A stretch of 64,000 bases of DNA from Scolanthus callimorphus (lineage: Eukaryota; Cnidaria; Anthozoa; Actiniaria; Edwardsiidae), in the NCBI GenBank assembly GCA_033964015.1, contig CM066919.1, positions 19,532,146-19,596,145 on the forward strand, read 5' to 3'. The position numbers were made by a program, and so were the translations under genes. A model generated the notes under the pieces. That model was given only the letters and a program-made list of their open reading frames with translations, was not told the origin of the DNA and did no database searches. Within the stretch, counting starts at the first letter, position 1, and each line of letters starts with the position of its first letter. Shown here piece by piece: positions 51,730 through 60,594 of this stretch.

Positions 51730-52190
51730 AAGTGCGCTGTTGTTGATCCAGACAAACCAATGTTTTTTACTGACGAAGCTTTTTTTGCAAAATATTGTCA
51801 GTCGTCAAAAAAACAAAGACAGACATTGCCTTCATAGTGAAGTAGGCGAGTGCTACATGGAACTGCTCAAGCGTTCTTGTGTAAAGGATGAATCGGACGA
51901 ACCTTGTGAATGGTGCACGGAGCACGATTGGACAGGACCTGAAATCGGACGTGTTCCTCGGCCACATCCTGACTACGAGGCAGAGGGATTCCATTGCTTG
52001 CCGCCTGACAGGTCGCCAGACGTTCCCAGACCGATTGATGACTTTCAGCTCCGTGCTCAAGTAAAGAAGAGCTTTAAGGAAAATAAAATATCTTCAAATG
52101 ACATCTACGCCATATTCGAATTCAGCGAAAGGTACATAGTACTAACAGAGCTGATCCAGAAACAATTGAATCGTCTAGAGACTCTAATGC
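51730..52190 (+). pseudogene. unidentified gene remnant truncated by the 3999-bp array
   Basis: Two overlapping plus-strand frames look protein-like and appear to continue each other across a frame change near 51830. The first (51730 to about 51835) contains D-P-D-K-P-M-F-F-T-D-E-A-F-F. The second (about 51838-52190) contains C-E-W-C-T-E-H-D-W-T-G-P and R-P-I-D-D-F-Q-L-R-A-Q-V-K. The composition (Cys/Trp-rich, then charged helical) resembles a conserved tail I associate with unnamed repeat-derived coral proteins, but I cannot name the family. At 52191 the frame runs into the TIR module, so the last 30 codons of the open frame are element sequence. No start codon is credible. Confidence 0.4.
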
Positions 52191-52351
52191 TACAACCAAA
52201 TGCAAAATGTTGGAACACTTTGCAGAGAGAACGCGCTCTCCCTGCCCTCCCTTTCAATGTTGTCCAAAATTGTGTTCAGTAATTTTTTCTGGTCAACATT
52301 GGGAGGGGAAGGAAGGACAGGGTGTTCCAACGACTTATGCATTTGGTTGTA
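52191..52351. mobile_element. 161-bp TIR module (MITE-like), copy 1
   Basis: Outward-facing imperfect inverted repeats of about 60 bp. The outer parts are TACAACCAAATGCA and complement, then GTTGGAACAC, then a pyrimidine-rich part with CAATGTTG. Each end is bounded by TA, as expected for a Tc1/mariner-type cut. It has no coding capacity. It may be a non-autonomous derivative mobilised by the transposase in the same unit, though the TIRs do not directly enclose that gene. Confidence 0.75.
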
Positions 52352-52535
52352 TACCATGATTGACAGGGTCATGACCTCAATTATCACGCTGTTATCGTTA
52401 CGCGGAGTGTACGTAGTGTTGCTCTACACTGAAGTGCTCGCGTGTCTCATTGCTAATGACGTCTAACTATAAACAATTCACACTCGATTTTTCTAGTATA
52501 AGTTGATTACAATAGTAAATCACGTCGTGAGGATC

Positions 52536-52544
52536 TATAAAAAA
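52536..52544 (+). promoter_or_regulatory. TATA box of transposase, copy 1
   Basis: TATAAAAAA lies 62 bp upstream of the ATG at 52598, a normal distance for a eukaryotic core promoter with a short leader. Confidence 0.55.
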
Positions 52545-52597
52545 GGTGTGCTTTAAGTTCACGTTCAGATTGCGTTGCTTTTGCTACAAAAACTAGA

Positions 52598-53685
52598 ATG
52601 GTGTTTAAGAGACATATCCCGCTGATGTAAAAGCGATGATATTTAAATTACGGCAGAAAACAGACCTAAGTAAAAGAGCTATTGCCAAAGCTTGTGGAGT
52701 TTCTCCTTCGTCTGTCTTACGTGTGCTCGGTGGAAAATCAAAACTGAAACAAATTCCCAAGCGTGGCGGCAGGGCTCCAAAATTGACTGAGAGGCAAAAA
52801 GAACTATTACTGCGTAGCGTTCCAGTTGTTCGTTTGCGAAACCCCTGTTTTACAATCCGGGAACTAATGAAAGAGTGTGGGATTGAAGACGCAGATGTTT
52901 CAGAGACTACAGTAGGACGCTTTCTGAAAAAACAAGGCTATGATTATCGGTACGCAAGAAAGAAGGGCGTTCTGAAGGCAGAAGATTTGGTGAAGCGCTT
53001 GGCATTTGCGACTGCGGTGAAAAATAACTATAGCGACGATTTCTGGACAAATGAATTTGCATTTTTTCTGGACGGTGTATCTCTAGCATATAAAAGGAAT
53101 CCCTTAGGGAATGCGAGGTCTCCAAAAGGACGGATATGGAGGAAAAAGAACGAGGGGTTGTCATTTGGGTGCACTGCGAAGGGTAGCAAGGAGGGTACTG
53201 GAGGAAAGCTAGTGAAACTGTTCGTCGCTATTAGCCATAACGAAGGTGTGGTTTTGTGTGAGTCTTACAAGCACTTAAATGGGCCTTATTTTGCTAGACT
53301 AGTACGAAGGAATTTCAATAGGGTATTTCATTTGGCTAATAAGAACGGCAGTAGATTTTGGATCCAAGATAATGACCCATCTCAGAACAGTAAGCTTGCA
53401 AAAATTGCAATGAGTCAGTGTGCTTGCAGAGACACATTGATTGCCATTCCTGCTCGCTCGCCTGATCTCAATCCAATCGAAAACATTTTCCATATTCTAA
53501 AGCAGGATTTAAAAAGAAATGCAATACGGTTACAAATAAATAAGGAGACATTTGAAGAGTTTGAGCGACGAGTCATTCAAACTTTATATGAAATACCACT
53601 TGAGATTATCAACAGGACAATCGCTTCTATGTCAAATAGATTAGCAATGATCATAGAAAACAATGGGCGGCGCACCAAATATTGA
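52598..53685 (+). pseudogene. Tc1/mariner-like transposase, copy 1, frameshifted near the start
   Basis: One C is missing from the C run at 52618-52620, just seven codons after the ATG at 52598, so the true start is out of frame with the rest. An internal ATG at 52636 would still give 349 residues lacking only the first 13, which keeps all catalytic residues. Copies 2 and 3 have the longer run and a continuous 362-codon frame. The difference could be a real mutation or a consensus error in a homopolymer. Confidence 0.75.
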
Positions 53686-54183
53686 TTATACTTTTATTAT
53701 AATTATGGAAAATGGTTGTGCTGAAACACTTTTGGGTACATGTAATACTCTAAACCGTGTGGCATAACATCAATTTGTATATCGGCTGCGTGTTGAAATG
53801 TCATTTAGGAGCGCAATACAACTATGAAACTTAGCGTTTGGGAGAACGCTAAATAGAGTAAGTAAAGCGTATTATTGATAAACAAATGCATCTGTTTACT
53901 TTGTCTGGCAGAAAAGTTCTTACACATTTTTCTTACACATCGGTTTGATAAACGAATGCGATCTTATTAGATACAGTTTATGCTGTGTTCTGCACAAACT
54001 ACAGGCCCAAAATGCAATGTTCGATATTCCGTGTAGACCTTGTTTCACAACATGTTAGCAAAGTTCGAACAAGCTGCGAAATAGTTCATCGCAAACGGAA
54101 AAGAAAGTCGCTATATTCTCCTTAATTGAATAACTCATTCTGTTACACTGCCTGTGGTCACGCTAATTGCGCGCGCAATCAAA
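53686..54183. other. convergent spacer, transposase side (same in copies 2 and 3)
   Basis: About 500 bp of AT-rich sequence after the transposase stop. It has no canonical AATAAA signal close to the stop and one short inverted repeat (TTAGCGTTTGGGAGAACGCTAA, 53832-53853, an 8-bp stem). No gene. Confidence 0.45.
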
Positions 54184-54275
54184 ACAGACGAGTTTCCACT
54201 GAAACTCGTCTGTAAATAAAAGATTTGTGACTACTCATAACTTTCTCAGTAAAACGAGTTTCAATGGAAACTCGT
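54184..54275. repeat. paired tetraloop hairpins in convergent spacer, copy 1
   Basis: Hairpin A (54184-54213) has a 13-bp perfect stem and loop CACT. Hairpin B (54254-54275) has a 9-bp stem and loop AATG. Both contain ACGAGTTTC and its complement. Confidence 0.85.
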
Positions 54276-54365
54276 CCATTCCGCATGCGCGGATCCACAG
54301 GTATTCCGAAAGCTAAACGAACACAAACTTTCTGAAAAAATATACATGGCAGTGCTTCCCGCTCA

Positions 54366-55346
54366 CTATGCTAGTAAAAAATGTGCAAAGCATCTGCCGC
54401 ACGGCTCAATCGAGACCTGGTCAGCTTCTTGAATCTGATGTGTAAAAGAAAACACCCTCCAGCGCACTCTCATCATCTCTGTCTCCCTCTCGTCTACTGC
54501 GTTTCCAGTAAGCGACAATATTTCAGACTTTGATGTACAAAACACAGGAGTGTCGCTGCCAAATGTGATGTCCTCGGCATAGTGTGTCTTAGGAGCTGGT
54601 AGGTGCACGGGTTGCCCTTCCAAGAGCAATAGCATATCATGCCATGGCATTACTTTTGGCGACCACCTAAAGTCATTCAGAAATATCACCTCAGCTTTCT
54701 CAGCCCCAACCCAAGCAAAAGTTGTGGTTGCTGGGTTTTGAAAGGCATTATAGACAACAGTCAAGGGGCGCAAGAGAAACGTCTTAGCAGTATTAGCTGG
54801 GCCTTTAAGGAATACATTTCTGTACTTTCCTCTACCTTTCTCTAATAGCAGAATAATGGCATTTCTAAAAGCATCTGCGTCAATGTTGTTATTGTTGAGA
54901 ACCTCTAGTGCCATTTCGCACCAGCGCCCTCTACAGCCATTCGCGTGATCTAGAGTCAGCGCGTTTTGGAGAATTTCCATGCGACTCATGCGCTGGCGTC
55001 TAAGTTTTTCATTGGAATACTCCAGCTCCCAGGCAATATGAAGAGCCTCCTCGACTACCTTTTGCCTCTTGCTGATAATAAATTGAGCTATTTCAGTTTT
55101 GCCTTCGTCCTTCTGCTGCTTTGCAAAGGCCAAAAGCGCGAGATAGGTTTTGATACCTCGTGACACAGCACTCTCAGTAACTTCATACATATTTATTTTT
55201 CGCTTCTTTGGTGCGATCTCTTCTCCCACCTCTATTGCCTCTCGTTCTTCGTCCCCTGTCTCTCGTGCTCTCAAATGAGCCTGTGAAGCGGCTGTCGTTG
55301 TTGGTGGGCGAGCGTCCCACAGATCGGGGTGATTCTGAGACTGCAA
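54366..55346 (-). CDS. SF3-type helicase part of a rolling-circle Rep, copy 1
   Basis: From the first ATG the frame gives 326 residues. It actually stays open upstream to about 55412 and there contains a Y-I-I-K-E-D motif (Tyr codon 55371-55373) that fits Rep motif III. Visible features are a basic NLS-like P-K-K-R-K (46-50), a Walker A-like G-P-A-N-T-A-K-T (182-189), Walker B V-I-F-L-N-D (220-225), an SF3 motif C-like T-P-V-F-C-T-S (266-272), basic residues around 293-297, and a C-terminal C-G-R-C-F. The Walker A loop has Ala where Gly is expected before the Lys, which may impair ATP binding. Role by family: unwinding during rolling-circle replication. It is the downstream half of the gene split at about 55410. 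Confidence 0.7.
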   Translation of the reverse strand: MQSQNHPDLWDARPPTTTAASQAHLRARETGDEEREAIEVGEEIAPKKRKINMYEVTESAVSRGIKTYLALLAFAKQQKDEGKTEIAQFIISKRQKVVEEALHIAWELEYSNEKLRRQRMSRMEILQNALTLDHANGCRGRWCEMALEVLNNNNIDADAFRNAIILLLEKGRGKYRNVFLKGPANTAKTFLLRPLTVVYNAFQNPATTTFAWVGAEKAEVIFLNDFRWSPKVMPWHDMLLLLEGQPVHLPAPKTHYAEDITFGSDTPVFCTSKSEILSLTGNAVDERETEMMRVRWRVFSFTHQIQEADQVSIEPCGRCFAHFLLA

Positions 55347-55366
55347 GACGTTAGCGTCTTCTTTGA

Positions 55367-55756
55367 TTATATACCTCCAAGCGAAGTAATAGTTCGGATG
55401 TCTGTCAGAAAATTAACTTTTACTCCATACTTGGTGTCTAGATAATTTCGGGCACTTAGCCACCGCTTTGGAGCGCTAAGTTTAAGCGCCATGTGATAAT
55501 GGCGTCCTCCGTCGCCATGATTTTCCTCGCAGCACGCCCAGTGCAGTATTTCTACGGGAGGATTGTCGGCGTTTCGAGGATTTACAGGACGTTGACTAAA
55601 GGCTTCGAGAACAATTTCCGAGAATCTCTCCCGTGTGGGAACAATATCCAAATCAGCTCTGCTGTAGGTTATTAGATAAACTCGACGGAAAAGACTCCTG
55701 TTAGGCAGCGCATTCGCCATGTTTAGTGTGTTTGGTTTGCACCAAAAGAATTTCAC
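55367..55756 (-). CDS. HUH endonuclease part of a rolling-circle Rep, copy 1
   Basis: A 129-codon frame with Rep motif I (Y-L-I-T-Y-S, 27-32) and the metal-binding HUH motif II (H86-Y87-H88 in G-G-R-H-Y-H-M-A-L), followed by a W-L-S-A-R segment. In Reps these coordinate the metal for nicking single-stranded DNA. Motif III with the catalytic Tyr is missing from this frame; it lies in the next frame beyond a slip at about 55409-55412. The frame ends with a short unrelated tail. Either Met1 or Met13 could be the start; Met13 precedes the conserved part more closely. As annotated, the domain cannot nick. The gene may be a pseudogene, be spliced, or contain an assembly error, and no canonical -1 slippery heptamer is present. 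Confidence 0.7.
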   Translation of the reverse strand: MKFFWCKPNTLNMANALPNRSLFRRVYLITYSRADLDIVPTRERFSEIVLEAFSQRPVNPRNADNPPVEILHWACCEENHGDGGRHYHMALKLSAPKRWLSARNYLDTKYGVKVNFLTDIRTITSLGGI

Positions 55757-56188
55757 ATGTTAAAATTCGTCTGTCGTGTGGCTGTCGGGAAACCATTTCA
55801 CAGCTAATTCAATCAACAAAAGCGCCGCGTTTACCATTACAGTTGCTTTAATAAAAAGATCGCACTTTTAAGCTCCGTGTTTTAGGCGATGTTTTTAGGG
55901 TTCTGTATACTTTTTCTTGGCGTTTTGAAGTTTAGATAGTCAGAATATGGAAATACCTTCGTTAACTCCTAATAATTTTCACAAATTAAGTTCTATACGC
56001 GATAAACTTTTTCTAGCGTACTGCATAGCTCATGTCATTTGCAAATTCACACTTTCAAACCGGTAATACGAGAAAACCGTTTTAAAAATAGCTAAAACTC
56101 CCCCTTCTTATTCCTTCCTATCCCGCTTGTTAGAAACCCTGCGCTACAGTTATTACGTTACTTGGAAAATGACACCCATATACGGCTA
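55757..56188. other. spacer between Rep 5' end and the next TIR module (same in copy 2)
   Basis: Presumed Rep promoter region. AT-rich with no obvious TATA box on the minus strand and no gene. Its right end abuts the TA of the next TIR module. Confidence 0.4.
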
Positions 56189-56349
56189 TACAACCAAATG
56201 CAAAATGTTGGAACACTTTGCAGAGAGAACGCGCTCTCCCTGCCCTCCCTTTCAATGTTGTCCAAAATTGTGTTCAGTAATTTTTTCTGGTCAACATTGG
56301 GAGGGGAAGGAAGGACAGGGTGTTCCAACGACTTATGCATTTGGTTGTA
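56189..56349. mobile_element. 161-bp TIR module, copy 2
   Basis: Same as copy 1 and in the same orientation. Together with copy 1 it brackets the transposase and Rep genes like the ends of a composite transposon, about 4.16 kb from outer end to outer end. Confidence 0.75.
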
Positions 56350-56533
56350 TACCATGATTGACAGGGTCATGACCTCAATTATCACGCTGTTATCGTTACG
56401 CGGAGTGTACGTAGTGTTGCTCTACACTGAAGTGCTCGCGTGTCTCATTGCTAATGACGTCTAACTATAAACAATTCACACTCGATTTTTCTAGTATAAG
56501 TTGATTACAATAGTAAATCACGTCGTGAGGATC

Positions 56534-56542
56534 TATAAAAAA
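56534..56542 (+). promoter_or_regulatory. TATA box of transposase, copy 2
   Basis: TATAAAAAA, 62 bp before the ATG at 56596, following the TIR module and about 185 bp of leader. Confidence 0.55.
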
Positions 56543-56595
56543 GGTGTGCTTTAAGTTCACGTTCAGATTGCGTTGCTTTTGCTACAAAAACTAGA

Positions 56596-57684
56596 ATGGT
56601 GTTTAAGAGACATATCCCCGCTGATGTAAAAGCGATGATATTTAAATTACGGCAGAAAACAGACCTAAGTAAAAGAGCTATTGCCAAAGCTTGTGGAGTT
56701 TCTCCTTCGTCTGTCTTACGTGTGCTCGGTGGAAAATCAAAACTGAAACAAATTCCCAAGCGTGGCGGCAGGGCTCCAAAATTGACTGAGAGGCAAAAAG
56801 AACTATTACTGCGTAGCGTTCCAGTTGTTCGTTTGCGAAACCCCTGTTTTACAATCCGGGAACTAATGAAAGAGTGTGGGATTGAAGACGCAGATGTTTC
56901 AGAGACTACAGTAGGACGCTTTCTGAAAAAACAAGGCTATGATTATCGGTACGCAAGAAAGAAGGGCGTTCTGAAGGCAGAAGATTTGGTGAAGCGCTTG
57001 GCATTTGCGACTGCGGTGAAAAATAACTATAGCGACGATTTCTGGACAAATGAATTTGCATTTTTTCTGGACGGTGTATCTCTAGCATATAAAAGGAATC
57101 CCTTAGGGAATGCGAGGTCTCCAAAAGGACGGATATGGAGGAAAAAGAACGAGGGGTTGTCATTTGGGTGCACTGCGAAGGGTAGCAAGGAGGGTACTGG
57201 AGGAAAGCTAGTGAAACTGTTCGTCGCTATTAGCCATAACGAAGGTGTGGTTTTGTGTGAGTCTTACAAGCACTTAAATGGGCCTTATTTTGCTAGACTA
57301 GTACGAAGGAATTTCAATAGGGTATTTCATTTGGCTAATAAGAACGGCAGTAGATTTTGGATCCAAGATAATGACCCATCTCAGAACAGTAAGCTTGCAA
57401 AAATTGCAATGAGTCAGTGTGCTTGCAGAGACACATTGATTGCCATTCCTGCTCGCTCGCCTGATCTCAATCCAATCGAAAACATTTTCCATATTCTAAA
57501 GCAGGATTTAAAAAGAAATGCAATACGGTTACAAATAAATAAGGAGACATTTGAAGAGTTTGAGCGACGAGTCATTCAAACTTTATATGAAATACCACTT
57601 GAGATTATCAACAGGACAATCGCTTCTATGTCAAATAGATTAGCAATGATCATAGAAAACAATGGGCGGCGCACCAAATATTGA
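56596..57684 (+). CDS. Tc1/mariner-like DDE transposase, intact (copy 2)
   Basis: A 362-residue protein of the IS630/Tc1/mariner superfamily, which cuts at element TIRs and inserts at TA in the nucleus. The N-terminus has two helix-turn-helix regions (about 15-45 and 85-112) joined by a GRPR-like linker (G58-G-R-A-P-K-L-T). The catalytic domain shows D159 (F-F-L-D-G), D258 (W-I-Q-D-N-D-P) and E295 (S-P-D-L-N-P-I-E-N), giving 36 residues between the second Asp and Glu if the first Asp of D-N-D is catalytic. No stop or frameshift is present. The ATG follows a TATA box by 62 bp. It is convergent with the Rep genes of the same unit. Full length and an intact triad suggest it could be active. No introns are needed. 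Confidence 0.9.
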   Translation: MVFKRHIPADVKAMIFKLRQKTDLSKRAIAKACGVSPSSVLRVLGGKSKLKQIPKRGGRAPKLTERQKELLLRSVPVVRLRNPCFTIRELMKECGIEDADVSETTVGRFLKKQGYDYRYARKKGVLKAEDLVKRLAFATAVKNNYSDDFWTNEFAFFLDGVSLAYKRNPLGNARSPKGRIWRKKNEGLSFGCTAKGSKEGTGGKLVKLFVAISHNEGVVLCESYKHLNGPYFARLVRRNFNRVFHLANKNGSRFWIQDNDPSQNSKLAKIAMSQCACRDTLIAIPARSPDLNPIENIFHILKQDLKRNAIRLQINKETFEEFERRVIQTLYEIPLEIINRTIASMSNRLAMIIENNGRRTKY

Positions 57685-58164
57685 TTATACTTTTATTATA
57701 ATTATGGAAAATGGTTGTGCTGAAACACTTTTGGGTACATGTAATACTCTAAACCGTGTGGCATAACATCAATTTGTATATCGGCTGCGTGTTGAAATGT
57801 CATTTAGGAGCGCAATACAACTATGAAACTTAGCGTTTGGGAGAACGCTAAATAGAGTAAGTAAAGCGTATTATTGATAAACAAATGCATCTGTTTACTT
57901 TGTCTGGCAGAAAAGTTCTTACACATTTTTCTTACACATCGGTTTGATAAACGAATGCGATCTTATTAGATACAGTTTATGCTGTGTTCTGCACAAACTA
58001 CAGGCCCAAAATGCAATGTTCGATATTCCGTGTAGACCTTGTTTCACAACATGTTAGCAAAGTTCGAACAAGCTGCGAAATAGTTCATCGCAAACGGAAA
58101 AGAAAGTCGCTATATTCTCCTTAATTGAATAACTCATTCTGTTACACTGCCTGTGGTCACGCTA

Positions 58165-58274
58165 ATTGCGCGCGCAATCAAAACAGACGAGTTTCCACTG
58201 AAACTCGTCTGTAAATAAAAGATTTGTGACTACTCATAACTTTCTCAGTAAAACGAGTTTCAATGGAAACTCGT
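58165..58274. repeat. palindrome and paired tetraloop hairpins, copy 2: candidate Rep origin
   Basis: A 14-bp palindrome ATTGCGCGCGCAAT (58165-58178) is followed by hairpin A (58183-58212, 13-bp perfect stem, loop CACT) and hairpin B (58253-58274, 9-bp stem ACGAGTTTC, loop AATG). They lie in the 680-bp spacer between the 3' ends of transposase and Rep. HUH Rep proteins nick stem-loops, so this is the best-looking origin candidate in the unit. It could instead be a small foldback repeat or a bidirectional transcript terminator; the link to Rep is inferred. Confidence 0.5.
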
Positions 58275-58364
58275 CCATTCCGCATGCGCGGATCCACAGG
58301 TATTCCGAAAGCTAAACGAACACAAACTTTCTGAAAAAATATACATGGCAGTGCTTCCCGCTCA

Positions 58365-59345
58365 CTATGCTAGTAAAAAATGTGCAAAGCATCTGCCGCA
58401 CGGCTCAATCGAGACCTGGTCAGCTTCTTGAATCTGATGTGTAAAAGAAAACACCCTCCAGCGCACTCTCATCATCTCTGTCTCCCTCTCGTCTACTGCG
58501 TTTCCAGTAAGCGACAATATTTCAGACTTTGATGTACAAAACACAGGAGTGTCGCTGCCAAATGTGATGTCCTCGGCATAGTGTGTCTTAGGAGCTGGTA
58601 GGTGCACGGGTTGCCCTTCCAAGAGCAATAGCATATCATGCCATGGCATTACTTTTGGCGACCACCTAAAGTCATTCAGAAATATCACCTCAGCTTTCTC
58701 AGCCCCAACCCAAGCAAAAGTTGTGGTTGCTGGGTTTTGAAAGGCATTATAGACAACAGTCAAGGGGCGCAAGAGAAACGTCTTAGCAGTATTAGCTGGG
58801 CCTTTAAGGAATACATTTCTGTACTTTCCTCTACCTTTCTCTAATAGCAGAATAATGGCATTTCTAAAAGCATCTGCGTCAATGTTGTTATTGTTGAGAA
58901 CCTCTAGTGCCATTTCGCACCAGCGCCCTCTACAGCCATTCGCGTGATCTAGAGTCAGCGCGTTTTGGAGAATTTCCATGCGACTCATGCGCTGGCGTCT
59001 AAGTTTTTCATTGGAATACTCCAGCTCCCAGGCAATATGAAGAGCCTCCTCGACTACCTTTTGCCTCTTGCTGATAATAAATTGAGCTATTTCAGTTTTG
59101 CCTTCGTCCTTCTGCTGCTTTGCAAAGGCCAAAAGCGCGAGATAGGTTTTGATACCTCGTGACACAGCACTCTCAGTAACTTCATACATATTTATTTTTC
59201 GCTTCTTTGGTGCGATCTCTTCTCCCACCTCTATTGCCTCTCGTTCTTCGTCCCCTGTCTCTCGTGCTCTCAAATGAGCCTGTGAAGCGGCTGTCGTTGT
59301 TGGTGGGCGAGCGTCCCACAGATCGGGGTGATTCTGAGACTGCAA
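58365..59345 (-). CDS. SF3-type helicase part of Rep, copy 2
   Basis: Identical protein to copy 1, including the Gly to Ala change in Walker A. The frame stays open upstream to about 59411, overlapping the end of the HUH frame. The stop lies 153 bp from hairpin A in the convergent spacer. Confidence 0.7.
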   Translation of the reverse strand: MQSQNHPDLWDARPPTTTAASQAHLRARETGDEEREAIEVGEEIAPKKRKINMYEVTESAVSRGIKTYLALLAFAKQQKDEGKTEIAQFIISKRQKVVEEALHIAWELEYSNEKLRRQRMSRMEILQNALTLDHANGCRGRWCEMALEVLNNNNIDADAFRNAIILLLEKGRGKYRNVFLKGPANTAKTFLLRPLTVVYNAFQNPATTTFAWVGAEKAEVIFLNDFRWSPKVMPWHDMLLLLEGQPVHLPAPKTHYAEDITFGSDTPVFCTSKSEILSLTGNAVDERETEMMRVRWRVFSFTHQIQEADQVSIEPCGRCFAHFLLA

Positions 59346-59365
59346 GACGTTAGCGTCTTCTTTGA

Positions 59366-59755
59366 TTATATACCTCCAAGCGAAGTAATAGTTCGGATGT
59401 CTGTCAGAAAATTAACTTTTACTCCATACTTGGTGTCTAGATAATTTCGGGCACTTAGCCACCGCTTTGGAGCGCTAAGTTTAAGCGCCATGTGATAATG
59501 GCGTCCTCCGTCGCCATGATTTTCCTCGCAGCACGCCCAGTGCAGTATTTCTACGGGAGGATTGTCGGCGTTTCGAGGATTTACAGGACGTTGACTAAAG
59601 GCTTCGAGAACAATTTCCGAGAATCTCTCCCGTGTGGGAACAATATCCAAATCAGCTCTGCTGTAGGTTATTAGATAAACTCGACGGAAAAGACTCCTGT
59701 TAGGCAGCGCATTCGCCATGTTTAGTGTGTTTGGTTTGCACCAAAAGAATTTCAC
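59366..59755 (-). CDS. HUH endonuclease part of Rep, copy 2
   Basis: Identical to copy 1 with the same break at about 59408-59411. Upstream lies a 430-bp spacer to the next TIR module with no clear TATA box on the minus strand. Confidence 0.7.
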   Translation of the reverse strand: MKFFWCKPNTLNMANALPNRSLFRRVYLITYSRADLDIVPTRERFSEIVLEAFSQRPVNPRNADNPPVEILHWACCEENHGDGGRHYHMALKLSAPKRWLSARNYLDTKYGVKVNFLTDIRTITSLGGI

Positions 59756-60187
59756 ATGTTAAAATTCGTCTGTCGTGTGGCTGTCGGGAAACCATTTCAC
59801 AGCTAATTCAATCAACAAAAGCGCCGCGTTTACCATTACAGTTGCTTTAATAAAAAGATCGCACTTTTAAGCTCCGTGTTTTAGGCGATGTTTTTAGGGT
59901 TCTGTATACTTTTTCTTGGCGTTTTGAAGTTTAGATAGTCAGAATATGGAAATACCTTCGTTAACTCCTAATAATTTTCACAAATTAAGTTCTATACGCG
60001 ATAAACTTTTTCTAGCGTACTGCATAGCTCATGTCATTTGCAAATTCACACTTTCAAACCGGTAATACGAGAAAACCGTTTTAAAAATAGCTAAAACTCC
60101 CCCTTCTTATTCCTTCCTATCCCGCTTGTTAGAAACCCTGCGCTACAGTTATTACGTTACTTGGAAAATGACACCCATATACGGCTA

Positions 60188-60348
60188 TACAACCAAATGC
60201 AAAATGTTGGAACACTTTGCAGAGAGAACGCGCTCTCCCTGCCCTCCCTTTCAATGTTGTCCAAAATTGTGTTCAGTAATTTTTTCTGGTCAACATTGGG
60301 AGGGGAAGGAAGGACAGGGTGTTCCAACGACTTATGCATTTGGTTGTA
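60188..60348. mobile_element. 161-bp TIR module, copy 3
   Basis: Direct copy at the junction between units 2 and 3. Confidence 0.75.
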
Positions 60349-60532
60349 TACCATGATTGACAGGGTCATGACCTCAATTATCACGCTGTTATCGTTACGC
60401 GGAGTGTACGTAGTGTTGCTCTACACTGAAGTGCTCGCGTGTCTCATTGCTAATGACGTCTAACTATAAACAATTCACACTCGATTTTTCTAGTATAAGT
60501 TGATTACAATAGTAAATCACGTCGTGAGGATC

Positions 60533-60541
60533 TATAAAAAA
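60533..60541 (+). promoter_or_regulatory. TATA box of transposase, copy 3
   Basis: Same element, 62 bp before the ATG at 60595. Confidence 0.55.
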
Positions 60542-60594
60542 GGTGTGCTTTAAGTTCACGTTCAGATTGCGTTGCTTTTGCTACAAAAACTAGA

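Larger units (their letters stand above)
52191..56188. mobile_element. 3999-bp tandem unit, copy 1 (3998 bp, 1-bp deletion)
   Basis: First of three head-to-tail units. Similarity to the other copies starts exactly at the TA of TACAACCAAATGC; sequence to the left is unrelated to the sequence before copies 2 and 3. Order within the unit is TIR module, TATA promoter, transposase (+), hairpin pair, SF3 part of Rep (-), HUH part of Rep (-), 430-bp spacer. The one difference found from the other copies is a missing C near 52618-52620. Confidence 0.9.
56189..60187. mobile_element. 3999-bp tandem unit, copy 2
   Basis: Complete unit. Corresponding gene ends in copies 2 and 3 differ by exactly 3999 bp, and the encoded proteins are identical. 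Confidence 0.92.

Noticed and set aside
52190..52466. Short open frames across the TIR module and leader (both strands, all copies)
   Set aside because: They arise from the imperfect palindrome itself; no domain, and different ends in each context.
52907..53164. Antisense open frames inside the transposase (also at 53299-53493 and in copies 2 and 3)
   Set aside because: Shadows of the conserved transposase coding strand.
54639..55163. Plus-strand frames of 65-68 codons opposite the SF3 helicase
   Set aside because: Antisense shadows of the Rep frame.
55403..55418. Programmed -1 ribosomal frameshift in Rep
   Set aside because: The site lacks a canonical X-XXY-YYZ heptamer in the right frame; mutation, splicing or assembly error is more likely, though not excluded.
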